Of a DNA stretch of 64,000 nt, positions 8,603-17,277 are shown in pieces. Origin of the DNA: Paenibacillus eucommiae (lineage in GTDB: Bacteria; Bacillota; Bacilli; Paenibacillales; NBRC-103111); assembly GCF_017874215.1 (NCBI RefSeq), contig NZ_JAGGLB010000007.1:124001-188000 (forward strand), in the 5' to 3' direction. The translations under genes and the position numbers were made by a program. The number at the start of each line of letters is the position of its first letter. The stretch's first letter is position 1. A model generated the notes under the pieces. The model had not been told where the DNA came from. It saw only the letters and a program-made list of their open reading frames with translations, and did no database searches.

Positions 8603-10729
8603 TTATTCATCGTCGTCGCCTTTGGCAAATGTAACGTCGAAGATCGTCAGACCTCCAGGTGGTATCTTGGCCATGAAGCCGTATGCAATAACGGGTTGAT
8701 GCTTATGCTCAAGCTTCGGTATAATGCTGTGCCCCTGGTCATCCATAAGTCTCGCAGGAAGGGACGGAAATTTGCTTAGACTGACCACATATTTGAATGG
8801 CTTCTTGGCTTTAATTATAGGCTTCCTGTATTGCAAACGATTGTCGTTACCGATCAGCAGTCTGATCCTGCCATCTTTCATCTGCATGGGGAGCAGCGGA
8901 TTTTCAATGGATGCGGACAAATCGCAATCGTAGGCAGCACGAATCAGCTTGCCACAAGCTTTAACGAAACCGGTGGACGCCTTGCGGTAAACCAGATTGT
9001 CCAGAAACCACGACGGATCTTCCGCATAACGGGGATCACCTTGCACATCCGCACTGCCGTCGTCTTCACCCAGGGTTGCAGTGATGTCCTGATAATCGAT
9101 ATAAGGCATATCATAGGCCATTATGCACATCTTAAAGTCTGCTGCCAAGTCCTCAAAGTAGATATCAGGTTTCCTTGTATCAGGCATTTGAAACCCGCGT
9201 TCAACAAGGCTTGTGCAGATCACGGCGCCACGGTTGTAGGAAGCTAATTGCTTCAACTCATCCTCAGGGAGGAGGTCGACATTCGGAATAAAAATGGGTC
9301 CAGACACATAATTTAAATCCTCTATCCGGGCAAAATCACCAACCTGTCCTCCGCATTTGGCCAATTCATAGACCGTTTTGTGCATAGACCAACGCCTGGT
9401 AGCTATATAATCCGGCAAAAGCTTGTAAAGCGCGCTATCCGACCATATCAAGGTAGGCGTTAACACCTTCTCGGGAATTTCCCCAAAGCCGATATCCCAG
9501 CGTTCTTTTAACCAGCTCCATTCCTCCTTGGTCAAGCCATCGCCTAGACAAACCAGGAAGCCATCCGTAGAGCGCTTCAAGCCGCTTGGGGTCTGTAAGT
9601 AATAGTTCGTCAGCGCATATATTTCCCGCTCCACATTGCTGGGGAAGTGAGTCATCGTGCTCCATTCCTCCGTTGAATCTTTAACACCGTTCAAGCAAAG
9701 CAGCTTGCCCTCTGGTGCAAACGCCCGCATAAAGGAGGGCATGGTCATATAGTTATACATACGGTAGGTGCCCTCTTCCGAATCACCCATATGAACACTG
9801 GTTGGAACCGTTTCAGCAGCAAAGTAATCTACGCCTGCAGCATACAGTTTCTTGTAGTCAATGCCAAAGCGGTATAACGCCTCGAAGGGTTCGCTGCACC
9901 AGGCATTATTTACAATGACCTTTTTTCCGTCCGCATGCAGACCGTCACAGATTTTCTGCCAAAATGATACCCAACGCCATGATAAAAATTCCAGCCATTC
10001 CAGCTTGTACCGGTTCCAGATATAGGTGCCGCGCTTGCGAATGCCCTCCCTGTCCTCGTCACTTACAGCTGCACATATTTCATCAGGGAGCTTAATTCCG
10101 CTGTAGGTCATAAACTGGTCAACCATGTCATCTGAGAAATCGCCACCTTTAGCATCAGCAGCAGGAGGACAGAAGCAATCGGACACATGCAGGCCGGAAA
10201 AACCATAATCTTTTAATGCTGCTCTTGCTTTTGCAAGAAAAAAGTCCTCGTAGTAGGTGCCGTCCTTAAATCGTTTCAGTACATTGAGGTGCCCGGTATA
10301 ATCTGGCATAACCCCCAAAAGCTCCTTGTGATCATTAAGCCATTCCCGATGTCCAGGGTTATAATGAACAGAGCCTTGGGAGTCATCATTCGCAAAAACA
10401 CCCATAATGCCCATGTAAGTCTCAGTTCCGCGACTGTTCAAGCCACCGACAAGCTCCCGCAGTTCATAGCTGGTCCATTCCTGAATCTCTCGTATTTCGT
10501 TACGGATATTACTATAGTAATTGCAGTTATCAGGCGGGAGTACTCTTTCTGCATCCATCCCGTTATGATCGTGTACAATGTCGGGGCAAAACAAAAATAG
10601 AGAAATACCATCCGGGGTGAACCCCAGCTTTGAATAATACTCGTCTACGCCTCTATCCTTATGCTCCTTGTCAAAGCCAATAAGGGGGGTCCAGATAAAC
10701 ATTTCATGATCAGAAGACATTCCGTTCAT
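8603..10729 (-). CDS. Putative glycoside-hydrolase-like TIM-barrel protein
   Basis: I do not recognise a named family for this 708-residue protein. The pattern (MFIWTPLIGF at the start, barrel-like GFSGLHVSDCFCPP, VIVNNAW, DYFAAET, and a beta-rich C-terminus ending PPGGLTIFDV) suggests a (beta/alpha)8 glycosidase-like fold with a C-terminal beta domain, like the hypothetical GHL families. No signal peptide is seen, so it would act in the cytoplasm on imported sugar. The product of 32101-33729 has a comparable acidic-then-CFC motif. The start ATG 10729 has AGGAGG 8 bases upstream; an earlier start would extend it by 37 unlikely residues. It has its own promoter at 10779-10807, nearly identical to that of the two-component operon at 31757, and its own terminator. 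Confidence 0.7.
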   Translation of the reverse strand: MNGMSSDHEMFIWTPLIGFDKEHKDRGVDEYYSKLGFTPDGISLFLFCPDIVHDHNGMDAERVLPPDNCNYYSNIRNEIREIQEWTSYELRELVGGLNSRGTETYMGIMGVFANDDSQGSVHYNPGHREWLNDHKELLGVMPDYTGHLNVLKRFKDGTYYEDFFLAKARAALKDYGFSGLHVSDCFCPPAADAKGGDFSDDMVDQFMTYSGIKLPDEICAAVSDEDREGIRKRGTYIWNRYKLEWLEFLSWRWVSFWQKICDGLHADGKKVIVNNAWCSEPFEALYRFGIDYKKLYAAGVDYFAAETVPTSVHMGDSEEGTYRMYNYMTMPSFMRAFAPEGKLLCLNGVKDSTEEWSTMTHFPSNVEREIYALTNYYLQTPSGLKRSTDGFLVCLGDGLTKEEWSWLKERWDIGFGEIPEKVLTPTLIWSDSALYKLLPDYIATRRWSMHKTVYELAKCGGQVGDFARIEDLNYVSGPIFIPNVDLLPEDELKQLASYNRGAVICTSLVERGFQMPDTRKPDIYFEDLAADFKMCIMAYDMPYIDYQDITATLGEDDGSADVQGDPRYAEDPSWFLDNLVYRKASTGFVKACGKLIRAAYDCDLSASIENPLLPMQMKDGRIRLLIGNDNRLQYRKPIIKAKKPFKYVVSLSKFPSLPARLMDDQGHSIIPKLEHKHQPVIAYGFMAKIPPGGLTIFDVTFAKGDDDE

Positions 10730-10778
10730 ATCATATTCCTCCTCATGTTCGTGCCCTTCCGGGCAAATTGCTATCGTC

Positions 10779-10807
10779 AGAGTAAGCCTTTCCAATACGT
10801 TTGTCAA
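10779..10807 (-). promoter_or_regulatory. Promoter of the TIM-barrel gene (twin of the promoter at 31988)
   Basis: TTGACA and TACTCT are separated by 17 bases. The promoter shares TTGACAAA and, around the -10, GCTTAC-N-CTGACGATA with the promoter at 31988-32016, with 12 differing bases between the two shared blocks in both. Confidence 0.65.
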
Positions 10808-10860
10808 CGAATATATAGGATATATAAACAAGAGCTGCATTCATGCATTAAACGCAGCAG

Positions 10861-10893
10861 GGCAAACGAAAGAGCCTGCCTGTTAGCAGACTC
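10861..10893 (-). terminator. Terminator of the S74-protein gene (recurrent hairpin family, copy 1)
   Basis: On the minus strand GAGTCTGC and GCAGGCTC form a stem with one G-T pair, followed by TTTCGTTTGCC. The same hairpin and tail recur at 32047, 46817 and 63251, three of the four directly behind minus-strand genes. Confidence 0.75.
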
Positions 10894-10910
10894 CCCTAGC
10901 CTAAATGATC

Positions 10911-13181
10911 CTAAATGGCCGCCAATATGAACATGGCCAGCTCGTCATAGCGCACTCCATAGCGATTTCCCGCCTGCAGGCGCTGAATCCTTTTTTCCGG
11001 CTCTAATTCAGTTCCCTTGTCGTCCTTCACGGCCGGTATGGTATCAAATTCATCGTCCCACTCGTCATAGCACAGAACTCCATACTCCAATCCATCCAAG
11101 CCATGCTTCTCAAAAATCCCCTTGACCGTCTGTGCGCCAACGCCAAAATGCCACCTAGCCTTATCGCCTTTTTTGTTCACGGATTCCAGGAACTTAAACT
11201 TCCCTATATGCTTCTTAATTTCCAATGCAGCAGCCTGTTCCCGGTCGGAGAGCGGTTCAATAGGAGTCTTCACCCGCTCATCCGAAGTGCTAACCGAACC
11301 GCTTGTGGCATATACGTTATCGAATCTCGCCGCTGGTCCACCGATATTCTGAGTCCCGTCAATCTGCGGGTTCAGGTTTCCGTAAAAGAATACACCGTTC
11401 TGATTGTGTACTCCGCCAAGCAAAATTTGTCCGGCACTCGCCACGGCCCCGCGACCAATAGCAATCCCGTCGTCCCCCGTCGTCGCTGTGAAGGCGCCTA
11501 AACAAATGGAGCCTGTCGAGTCTGCGTCCTGGTTCCGGCTCTCACCCAATCCAGCTTCATAACCGACAAAAACATTAAGCTCTCCGTAATTCATCAAAAA
11601 TCCAGCTTTGGCACCCACACCGACATTTTTTCCCGCCAATGATTTATAGAGGGATTCATGCCCCATGGCTGTTGAAAATTCATCGCCTCCAAAAAACAAG
11701 GACTTCTCGCCAAAAGCGCAATTGTAATTAAAGGATTTGTTATTGGATAAGCTTCCATCGCCGCCTCTGAGGGCGTTAGCTCCAACCGCTGTGTTTTGCC
11801 AGCCAAGGACACCATGGTACATGCTCTGAACGCCAACTGCCGTGTTCAATTCCCCCGTCTTGTTATACCTCATTGCATCGCAGCCATACGCGGTGTTACC
11901 GCTTCCGGTCTCGTTGTCCCCCATCGTATATGTACCGAAAGCGCTGTTGCTCCCCCCGCTTTTGTTGGAATACATAGCCATGGCGCCTATAGCACAATTG
12001 TAGCTGCCCGAAACATTCAATTCCAGCGTTTTCGCCCCGACTCCCACATTAGCAAAGCCTCTGATATTAGAGGAAAGGACATCCACACCAAATCCGATGT
12101 TTTCAGTGCCTATCGTCTTCCCCGTGCCAAGCACATTTTTACCAAAGCCTAAGCTCCTTGTTCCTCCTTCCCTGAAGAGCGGCTGTCCGCGCAGATCCAA
12201 CCCGTTAATATCCAAGCGTTTGAGAGCTTGATCCGTAAGTAGAGTCCACTTGTCTCCGACCACATGCCCCGAGGTAGACCCCCACTGCACGTAGAGTCCG
12301 GAAGAGCCAAGCGCCTGGGGAGTTGTTTGGATATGAATGGGCTCCGTTACAAAAGTATCATCAGGCAAGATGTAAGATATATCCTCAATCCACGTTACGC
12401 CGTTGTCTGTCGACCATCTCCAGTTGTTGCCTGAAGAAGTTCCCACCTCAATGATAAAAGTGATGTCAAAGCCGCCAGCATAATTCCCTGTAATCAATAC
12501 ATCATTATTTCCTGTCCCGGAAAATGATTGGGCATATACACCAGTATAGTTCGTTAGACTGCCATTACCAATAAATTGGGACTTAAGCTTATGTCCTGAC
12601 ATGGAATACTTGTAGGTTTTGGTCAGCAGCACCAAGCCGCCGTTGGCCACATTGTCCGCAGCAATAATCGCCTGCGTGTCATCCGTCGTTCCGTCCCCTT
12701 TAGCCCCAAACCAGTTGATTTGAATAATCCCATCGTAGATCCTCTTAAACCGCGCGCCAGAGACGGAGACCAGGATCGTTCCTGTATTATCGGCGGCAGT
12801 GGTATCTGTGGCATCATAATGGAACATTCCCTCCTGGCCTGGGTCGGTAATATAATAGAGCGCGTTAATATCCGGGCTATTCAGTGCCCGCAGCAGGGTG
12901 ATCGTTGTCGATACAATTACATTCATCTTCAACAAATCTTTAATTTTTATCCTGCTGTCCGGAGCATCGGCAAAAGCCCGTGTAATCGTCCCGTTCGTAA
13001 GTCCCATTGAGGCAAATGTGGCTCCGGCTATCCCTAACGAGGCCAGCAGCTTCCTTCTGCTGATGATGCCGCCATCCTGTTTCCTGTTTGCCTGTTTCGC
13101 ATTTTCATGTTTCGTACTTTCCCGTTCCATCATTTCCTGATCTTCACTTTTTGTTATTTCAAGTCCCTTCTCTTCCTTCAT
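10911..13181 (-). CDS. Tat-exported tail-spike-like protein with self-cleaving S74 (endosialidase-type) chaperone domain
   Basis: This 756-residue protein has a long charged N-terminus followed by a twin-arginine signal (SRRKLLASLGIAGA, residues 41-54) and a likely cleavage site near AFADA. A pectate-lyase/tail-spike entry motif (FGAKGDGTTDDT, about 157) is followed by many short head-like repeats of the type NTAVG...SM (about 330-600). The C-terminus is an S74 intramolecular chaperone with the signature SDERVK, in which Ser633 and Lys638 match the autocleavage dyad. Known S74 domains trimerise phage tail spikes and then cut themselves off. Here no capsid, portal or lysis genes are near, and the protein follows an SLH protein by 30 bases. 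AGGAGG lies 8 bases before the ATG. Substrate and partner are unknown. Confidence 0.88.
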   Translation of the reverse strand: MKEEKGLEITKSEDQEMMERESTKHENAKQANRKQDGGIISRRKLLASLGIAGATFASMGLTNGTITRAFADAPDSRIKIKDLLKMNVIVSTTITLLRALNSPDINALYYITDPGQEGMFHYDATDTTAADNTGTILVSVSGARFKRIYDGIIQINWFGAKGDGTTDDTQAIIAADNVANGGLVLLTKTYKYSMSGHKLKSQFIGNGSLTNYTGVYAQSFSGTGNNDVLITGNYAGGFDITFIIEVGTSSGNNWRWSTDNGVTWIEDISYILPDDTFVTEPIHIQTTPQALGSSGLYVQWGSTSGHVVGDKWTLLTDQALKRLDINGLDLRGQPLFREGGTRSLGFGKNVLGTGKTIGTENIGFGVDVLSSNIRGFANVGVGAKTLELNVSGSYNCAIGAMAMYSNKSGGSNSAFGTYTMGDNETGSGNTAYGCDAMRYNKTGELNTAVGVQSMYHGVLGWQNTAVGANALRGGDGSLSNNKSFNYNCAFGEKSLFFGGDEFSTAMGHESLYKSLAGKNVGVGAKAGFLMNYGELNVFVGYEAGLGESRNQDADSTGSICLGAFTATTGDDGIAIGRGAVASAGQILLGGVHNQNGVFFYGNLNPQIDGTQNIGGPAARFDNVYATSGSVSTSDERVKTPIEPLSDREQAAALEIKKHIGKFKFLESVNKKGDKARWHFGVGAQTVKGIFEKHGLDGLEYGVLCYDEWDDEFDTIPAVKDDKGTELEPEKRIQRLQAGNRYGVRYDELAMFILAAI

Positions 13182-13211
13182 GCTTCATTCCTCCTCTTAT
13201 TTGATTTTCAT

Positions 13212-15977
13212 TCATTCATTAATAAATCCTAAAGTTTGCAGCAGCCGTTTCACTACGACAGCCGCTTCTGCACGGGTTGCCGTGTGACCAGGCACAAAAT
13301 GACTATCCGTAACCCCTGTCATGATTCCAGCTTGAATCACTTGTGCTGCTGGAACTCTCGCCCAAGCGCTAATCTCGGCTTTATCCTCGAAAGAAGCCAG
13401 CAGCGAATGCTGTTTGCCCACAACATCACCGGATTTTCCTGCGAATGATAAAGCTCCTGCAGCGATAACGGCCATTTGCTCTCGGGTGATCGTTGCATGA
13501 GGCCGGAAAGTGCTGTCCTCAAACCCGCTTATCAGTTGTGCCTGCAGCGCTGCGCCAACCGCACCCGCGAACCAATCGGATGGAGCGATATCGCTGAATG
13601 GCATAAGGTCTCCATCGTCTTCCTGAAGCCCAAGCGCACGAATGATGAGGCTTATGAATTCGCTCCGCGTAACGGTATGCTCAGGTGCAAAACTTGTTTC
13701 AGTCATGCCGTTCACGATGAGCTTCGATGCAAGCAGATCCACATCCGATTTCGCCCAGTGCTCACGTACATCGGCGAACGACTTCCGTGATTGAACTACA
13801 GCATACAGGCTATTTCCCGGACGTAATATGCTGACAGTTGTTTCGCCGCCTGCAGTTGCTGTAAAAATGGACGGCACAAATGCCATACTGCCCGTATGGA
13901 GATCAAGCGTAATGGCCGTCGCTTGCGACGAATCAATCGCACCGGAGATCCGAATACTTCTTGTTACGTAAGTATGACCGAAGTCGGAAATGCTTTGGCT
14001 GCTGTCCTTCGCCTCTACGGTCAGAGTAAAATCGATAGCTTCACCCATTAAGCTCGCACCAGCTGCTTTCACTTGTTCTGCTAGTTGCCCGGCTGCATCG
14101 CCTATTATGGTTTCCATGGTCACGTACACCGTAGCATGTTCCAGCTCCTCGCCAAGTTGTCCCAGAATAGCAATAAGAGCAGGCAAATTTATCGGCAGAT
14201 CATAAGCAGCGTTCCGTGTCTTAATGGAAAGAACGGCATTCGGGGTTACAGCCGCCGCAGCTTTGAGCACTTTGGCCGGAATGCCTATCTTGTTGATCGC
14301 ATCCGTGCCCGTTAAGGTAAACATGACCGTCTGTGATCCCATCATTTTCCCTTTCAGCTTTCCGAACGCTTTCGTTAGTGATTCGGCATGCAGCTGCGCC
14401 GTCAGCATCGTTTTCCCGCCTGCTGTCTTTGTACTCGTTACTGTCGCAGCCTTGCCGCCCATTGTCACACCATTCGGCCCCTCCGTTACATCGTCGGAAT
14501 CTGGCTGTGTCACGATCTGATCGACTCCTCCAGGAGAATACGGTGGCGGAGATTCGGGATTACCGGCATTGGCCCGATAAATCGTGATCGTATACGTCTT
14601 GCTCGCTAGTCCTCCCGCTTCCTGAACGACAATCGGCAGTACATTCGCCCCAATCTGCAGGCTCACAGGGAACGTCATGCTGTTTCCGTAAACCTGTCCC
14701 GATACAGATAGAGTCGCATTCGGATCGTAAGTGGATGCTGTAACGGTTACATTTGAGATCGCATGCTCTACGTGAACCGTGTATCCAGTCCTATTCGGAG
14801 CAAACCCCGGGCTAAGCTGCCCCTCGCTAACGGCCAAGGCGCTCAAATCCGCATTCGTGACTCCACTCTCATTCTCTACCTCGATAATAGTCGTATCATC
14901 GCTATTGAAATTCGCCACATAAATCTTGTTAAGACTCGGAAGCACAGCCAAGGCAATCGGGTTCGTTCCTGCCGCAATCGTCGATGTCGTATGATCCGCC
15001 CCGTCAATCTCCGTCACATCGTTGCTTTCATAACTCGCTACGTAGATCTTGTTCGTAGCCGAATTGATTGCAAGCGCACCCGGAGCTGTTCCCGTGGATA
15101 CGGTCGAGGTACTATAATCCGAACCGTCAATTACCGTCACATTATTGCTGCTGTCGTTTGCGACATAGATTTTCCCGGTTGTCTCATTGACCTCCACCGC
15201 ATTCGGGGTTATGCCTGAAGATACTGTAGTGGTAGCACCCGTTGCTCCATCAATGACAGTGACGTTGTTGCTGAAGAAATTCGCAATGTACACACTGCCT
15301 GTTAGCTGATCAACGCCAAGCGCATTTGGACCTGCCCCTGTAGGAACATCCATTGTCGTGTTGCTCACACCGTCAACGACCGTCACATTATCGCTATCCA
15401 CGTTAGCGATATAGATCTTGTTCGTCACTGGATTCACAGCCACCGCAAATGGGCTTTCGCCTGCCGGGATCGTTGTAGTTACGTTCGTAGCTCCGTCGAT
15501 AACCGTGACATCATTGCTGCCTATGTTCGCGATGTAGATTTTGTTCGTTACTGGATTGACTGCAACAGCAAACGGTTGTTTTCCTGTAGACACCGTTGCG
15601 GTACTGTTCGTCGCTCCATCGATCACCGTGACATCATCGCTATCCACATTAGCTACATAGATTTTATTTGTCACTGGATTAACCGCTAAAGCATAAGGGG
15701 TTGTTCCTACGGCCACCGTTGCCACGATAGCCGCACTACTGCTGCCATAGGTATCCTCAATCACTGTGACGCTGTCACTATCTGCATTAGCCACATAAAT
15801 CCTTTCCGTCACCGGGTTAGCTGCTATGGCATGAGGTCCTCTCTCCACAACAATGTTGGAAGAAGATGCTGCTGCTCCCACCCGTAAATCCACCATCAAT
15901 CCGCCCGCAAGCAAAGTGAGGACTAAGCCCATGCACACAACACGCAGACGCAGCAGGGATTTTGTTCGAACAATCAT
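13212..15977 (-). CDS. SLH-anchored YVTN beta-propeller surface protein
   Basis: The 921-residue product has a Sec signal peptide (RTKSLLRLRVV, hydrophobic core) and eight YVTN-type repeats of about 42 residues (NPVTNKIYVANVDSDDVTVIDG type, residues 45-370) that would form a beta-propeller. A cadherin-like beta-sandwich follows (about 375-465), then a domain also found in the giant glycerophosphodiesterase just before its anchors, and three SLH domains (from about 735). YVTN proteins are thought to be structural or ligand-binding surface proteins. The shared pre-SLH region shows that the two SLH proteins use paralogous anchors. GGAGAGGAG stands 9 bases before the ATG, with a perfect cre consensus just upstream of it. 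It is followed by the Tat-exported S74 protein. Confidence 0.9.
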   Translation of the reverse strand: MIVRTKSLLRLRVVCMGLVLTLLAGGLMVDLRVGAAASSSNIVVERGPHAIAANPVTERIYVANADSDSVTVIEDTYGSSSAAIVATVAVGTTPYALAVNPVTNKIYVANVDSDDVTVIDGATNSTATVSTGKQPFAVAVNPVTNKIYIANIGSNDVTVIDGATNVTTTIPAGESPFAVAVNPVTNKIYIANVDSDNVTVVDGVSNTTMDVPTGAGPNALGVDQLTGSVYIANFFSNNVTVIDGATGATTTVSSGITPNAVEVNETTGKIYVANDSSNNVTVIDGSDYSTSTVSTGTAPGALAINSATNKIYVASYESNDVTEIDGADHTTSTIAAGTNPIALAVLPSLNKIYVANFNSDDTTIIEVENESGVTNADLSALAVSEGQLSPGFAPNRTGYTVHVEHAISNVTVTASTYDPNATLSVSGQVYGNSMTFPVSLQIGANVLPIVVQEAGGLASKTYTITIYRANAGNPESPPPYSPGGVDQIVTQPDSDDVTEGPNGVTMGGKAATVTSTKTAGGKTMLTAQLHAESLTKAFGKLKGKMMGSQTVMFTLTGTDAINKIGIPAKVLKAAAAVTPNAVLSIKTRNAAYDLPINLPALIAILGQLGEELEHATVYVTMETIIGDAAGQLAEQVKAAGASLMGEAIDFTLTVEAKDSSQSISDFGHTYVTRSIRISGAIDSSQATAITLDLHTGSMAFVPSIFTATAGGETTVSILRPGNSLYAVVQSRKSFADVREHWAKSDVDLLASKLIVNGMTETSFAPEHTVTRSEFISLIIRALGLQEDDGDLMPFSDIAPSDWFAGAVGAALQAQLISGFEDSTFRPHATITREQMAVIAAGALSFAGKSGDVVGKQHSLLASFEDKAEISAWARVPAAQVIQAGIMTGVTDSHFVPGHTATRAEAAVVVKRLLQTLGFINE
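14880..15845 (-). repeat. Eight coding repeats of about 126 bp (YVTN propeller blades)
   Basis: The unit encodes roughly AVNPVTNKIY[VI]AN-DSDDVTVIDGAT. Units 2 to 4 are the most alike at the protein level; the outer ones are more diverged. They could recombine and change blade number. Confidence 0.8.
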
Positions 15978-16000
15978 TGATTATTTCTCCTCTCCACATC

Positions 16001-16016
16001 TTGTTAGCGTTTTCAT
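16001..16016 (-). promoter_or_regulatory. cre box (CcpA site) before the SLH propeller gene
   Basis: The minus strand reads ATGAAAACGCTAACAA, which fits all 16 positions of the consensus WTGNNARCGNWWWCAW. It lies directly upstream of the ribosome site, so binding there could block transcription. Function is inferred from the consensus. Confidence 0.6.
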
Positions 16017-16105
16017 TTTCTTTATAAAAATTAGGATCATTCCTCACCTCCATATCGATTCAAACTGGCCCGCCCCTTGCAGCATTGTCATTCATCCTTG
16101 GGTTG

Positions 16106-16157
16106 GCTCCTATTGAAAGGAGGACTGATAACGTTTCTCCGCCTCTCAATTAGGAGC
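16106..16157. other. Inverted repeat in the gap after the tail-collar-like gene
   Basis: GCTCCTATTGA pairs with TCAATTAGGAGC with a single bulge. There is no clear T run on either strand, so it is either a poor terminator of the large catabolic operon or a protein-binding site. The rest of 15978-16264 is AT-rich, with a small hairpin (AAATTGG/CCAATTT) near 16215-16233. Confidence 0.4.
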
Positions 16158-16264
16158 TTTCTCATGCATGAACAAGATAGATTGCATCAATATCAATAAA
16201 TAGGAATTATCAAATTGGATTTACCAATTTTTCAACTAGGGATCATCTTTTCAATTAGCGATTA

Positions 16265-16807
16265 TCATTTATCATGCGGCGGCTGCCCGCTTTTTTCACA
16301 TTGCCCGCAGCTCCTCGTACACGGTGCGGTGGTGCTGCATGATGGCCACTGTCCCCATGCGGCATCCTGCACAATCAGATCTGCCTGGGATGTGTTCTCC
16401 AGCGATAAATGAAAGCGCACGATAAGCTTGTCTCCAACGGCCACGTCAGGACTAGGCCTTTCAACAGCTGCGGTTTGACCGATAGCAATCATATCCCCCT
16501 CGGCATCGAATATAGCCTGCTCACGCACCGTGAAACCGCCTGCTTCAGGCGGGATTACCGCTTTAAAAATCAGGACGTTCGGTGATTTAAGCTTGCGAAT
16601 TGGCGGTGATGCTGATCCACGCCAAACTTCGTTCGCCAATGCTGTCATAATTGGTGTCAATGCCGGGAACCCGCCTCCACCGTCACCTACTGCCAAATGA
16701 GTAATTGTGATCTGCTCCAGAGGTGTAGCGCTGGCCAGCTTGGCAAGTCCGATGTTCGTTATAAGTGCCACTGTCGGCATAGATGGTATGTATGGCATGG
16801 ATGGCAT
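16265..16807 (-). CDS. Phage tail-collar-fibre-like protein (DUF3751-like), C-terminus possibly frameshifted
   Basis: The 180-residue product resembles the N-terminal domain of tail-collar fibre proteins: TNIGLAKLASA, ITITHLAVGDGGGGFP, LANEVWRGS, FKAVIPPEAGGFTVREQAIFD, DMIAIGQT and a hydrophobic KLIVRFHLSLENTSQADLIVQD. In phages this domain links fibres to the tail plate. The ATG has GGAG 9 bases upstream and begins with a Met-Pro repeat (MPSMPYIPSMPT). The last 30 residues are Cys- and Pro-rich and atypical, whereas a neighbouring frame reads MGTVAIMQHHRTVYEELRAM and then a stop, so a frameshift near 16370 is possible. It is the last gene of the catabolic row; no other tail morphogenesis genes are present. 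Confidence 0.72.
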   Translation of the reverse strand: MPSMPYIPSMPTVALITNIGLAKLASATPLEQITITHLAVGDGGGGFPALTPIMTALANEVWRGSASPPIRKLKSPNVLIFKAVIPPEAGGFTVREQAIFDAEGDMIAIGQTAAVERPSPDVAVGDKLIVRFHLSLENTSQADLIVQDAAWGQWPSCSTTAPCTRSCGQCEKSGQPPHDK

Positions 16808-16872
16808 GAGATCACTCTCCGCTTTCTGGGAATAAAAATTGTTGGTTTCTTCTGAAGTTTTACTTTAAAGTT

Positions 16873-17250
16873 TTACTCCGAATACCCGATCAAACCGATA
16901 TACGCCAAATTCGGCTGGGCGATGTCCATTCTGCCATATTGGATAATCACCTCTACATCGCTGCGGAACCTTAACGCATATTGCTGCTGACGCTCCAGAC
17001 AAATCCCGCCGATCTCTTCAGGGTGATCCATCCGGATGCATTTCACTCTTCGGGCACAGACCACTAAGGCAATATCCAAGTCCGGCTCCCGATCCTCGTA
17101 GTAAATGTCCATGAAGAGGCTTGCATCCTCATCCTGGCAATTCATAATCATAATAGCTTCATGGCCTTCAAAATCGTTTAGATCGACCTTCCCCTTATAA
17201 GGTAAATAGCCATCCACGATGTACCAGTTTTTGGCTCCTTGTTTATTCAT
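16873..17250 (-). CDS. Sensory rhodopsin transducer (ASRT)-family protein
   Basis: The 125-residue protein closely follows the Anabaena sensory rhodopsin transducer family (NWYIVDGYLP, FEGHEAIMIMN, MDIYYEDREP, CARRVKCIRMD, PEEIGG, YALRFRSDVEVIIQYGR, QPNLAYIGLIGYS). The family forms a beta-sandwich tetramer; outside Cyanobacteria no rhodopsin is usually linked and many members lie in sugar gene clusters, so a ligand-binding or sugar-related role is more likely here. No rhodopsin gene is seen in this window. It follows the mannonate-dehydratase-like gene by 27 bases with GGAGA 6 bases before the ATG. Confidence 0.88.
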   Translation of the reverse strand: MNKQGAKNWYIVDGYLPYKGKVDLNDFEGHEAIMIMNCQDEDASLFMDIYYEDREPDLDIALVVCARRVKCIRMDHPEEIGGICLERQQQYALRFRSDVEVIIQYGRMDIAQPNLAYIGLIGYSE

Positions 17251-17277
17251 GAGGAATCTCCAATCTTCTCTCCATAA

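Noticed and set aside
10911..16807. A prophage
   Set aside because: Only isolated tail-fibre-like domains are present. There is no terminase, portal, capsid, integrase or lysis gene, and the proteins carry Tat or lie in metabolic operons.
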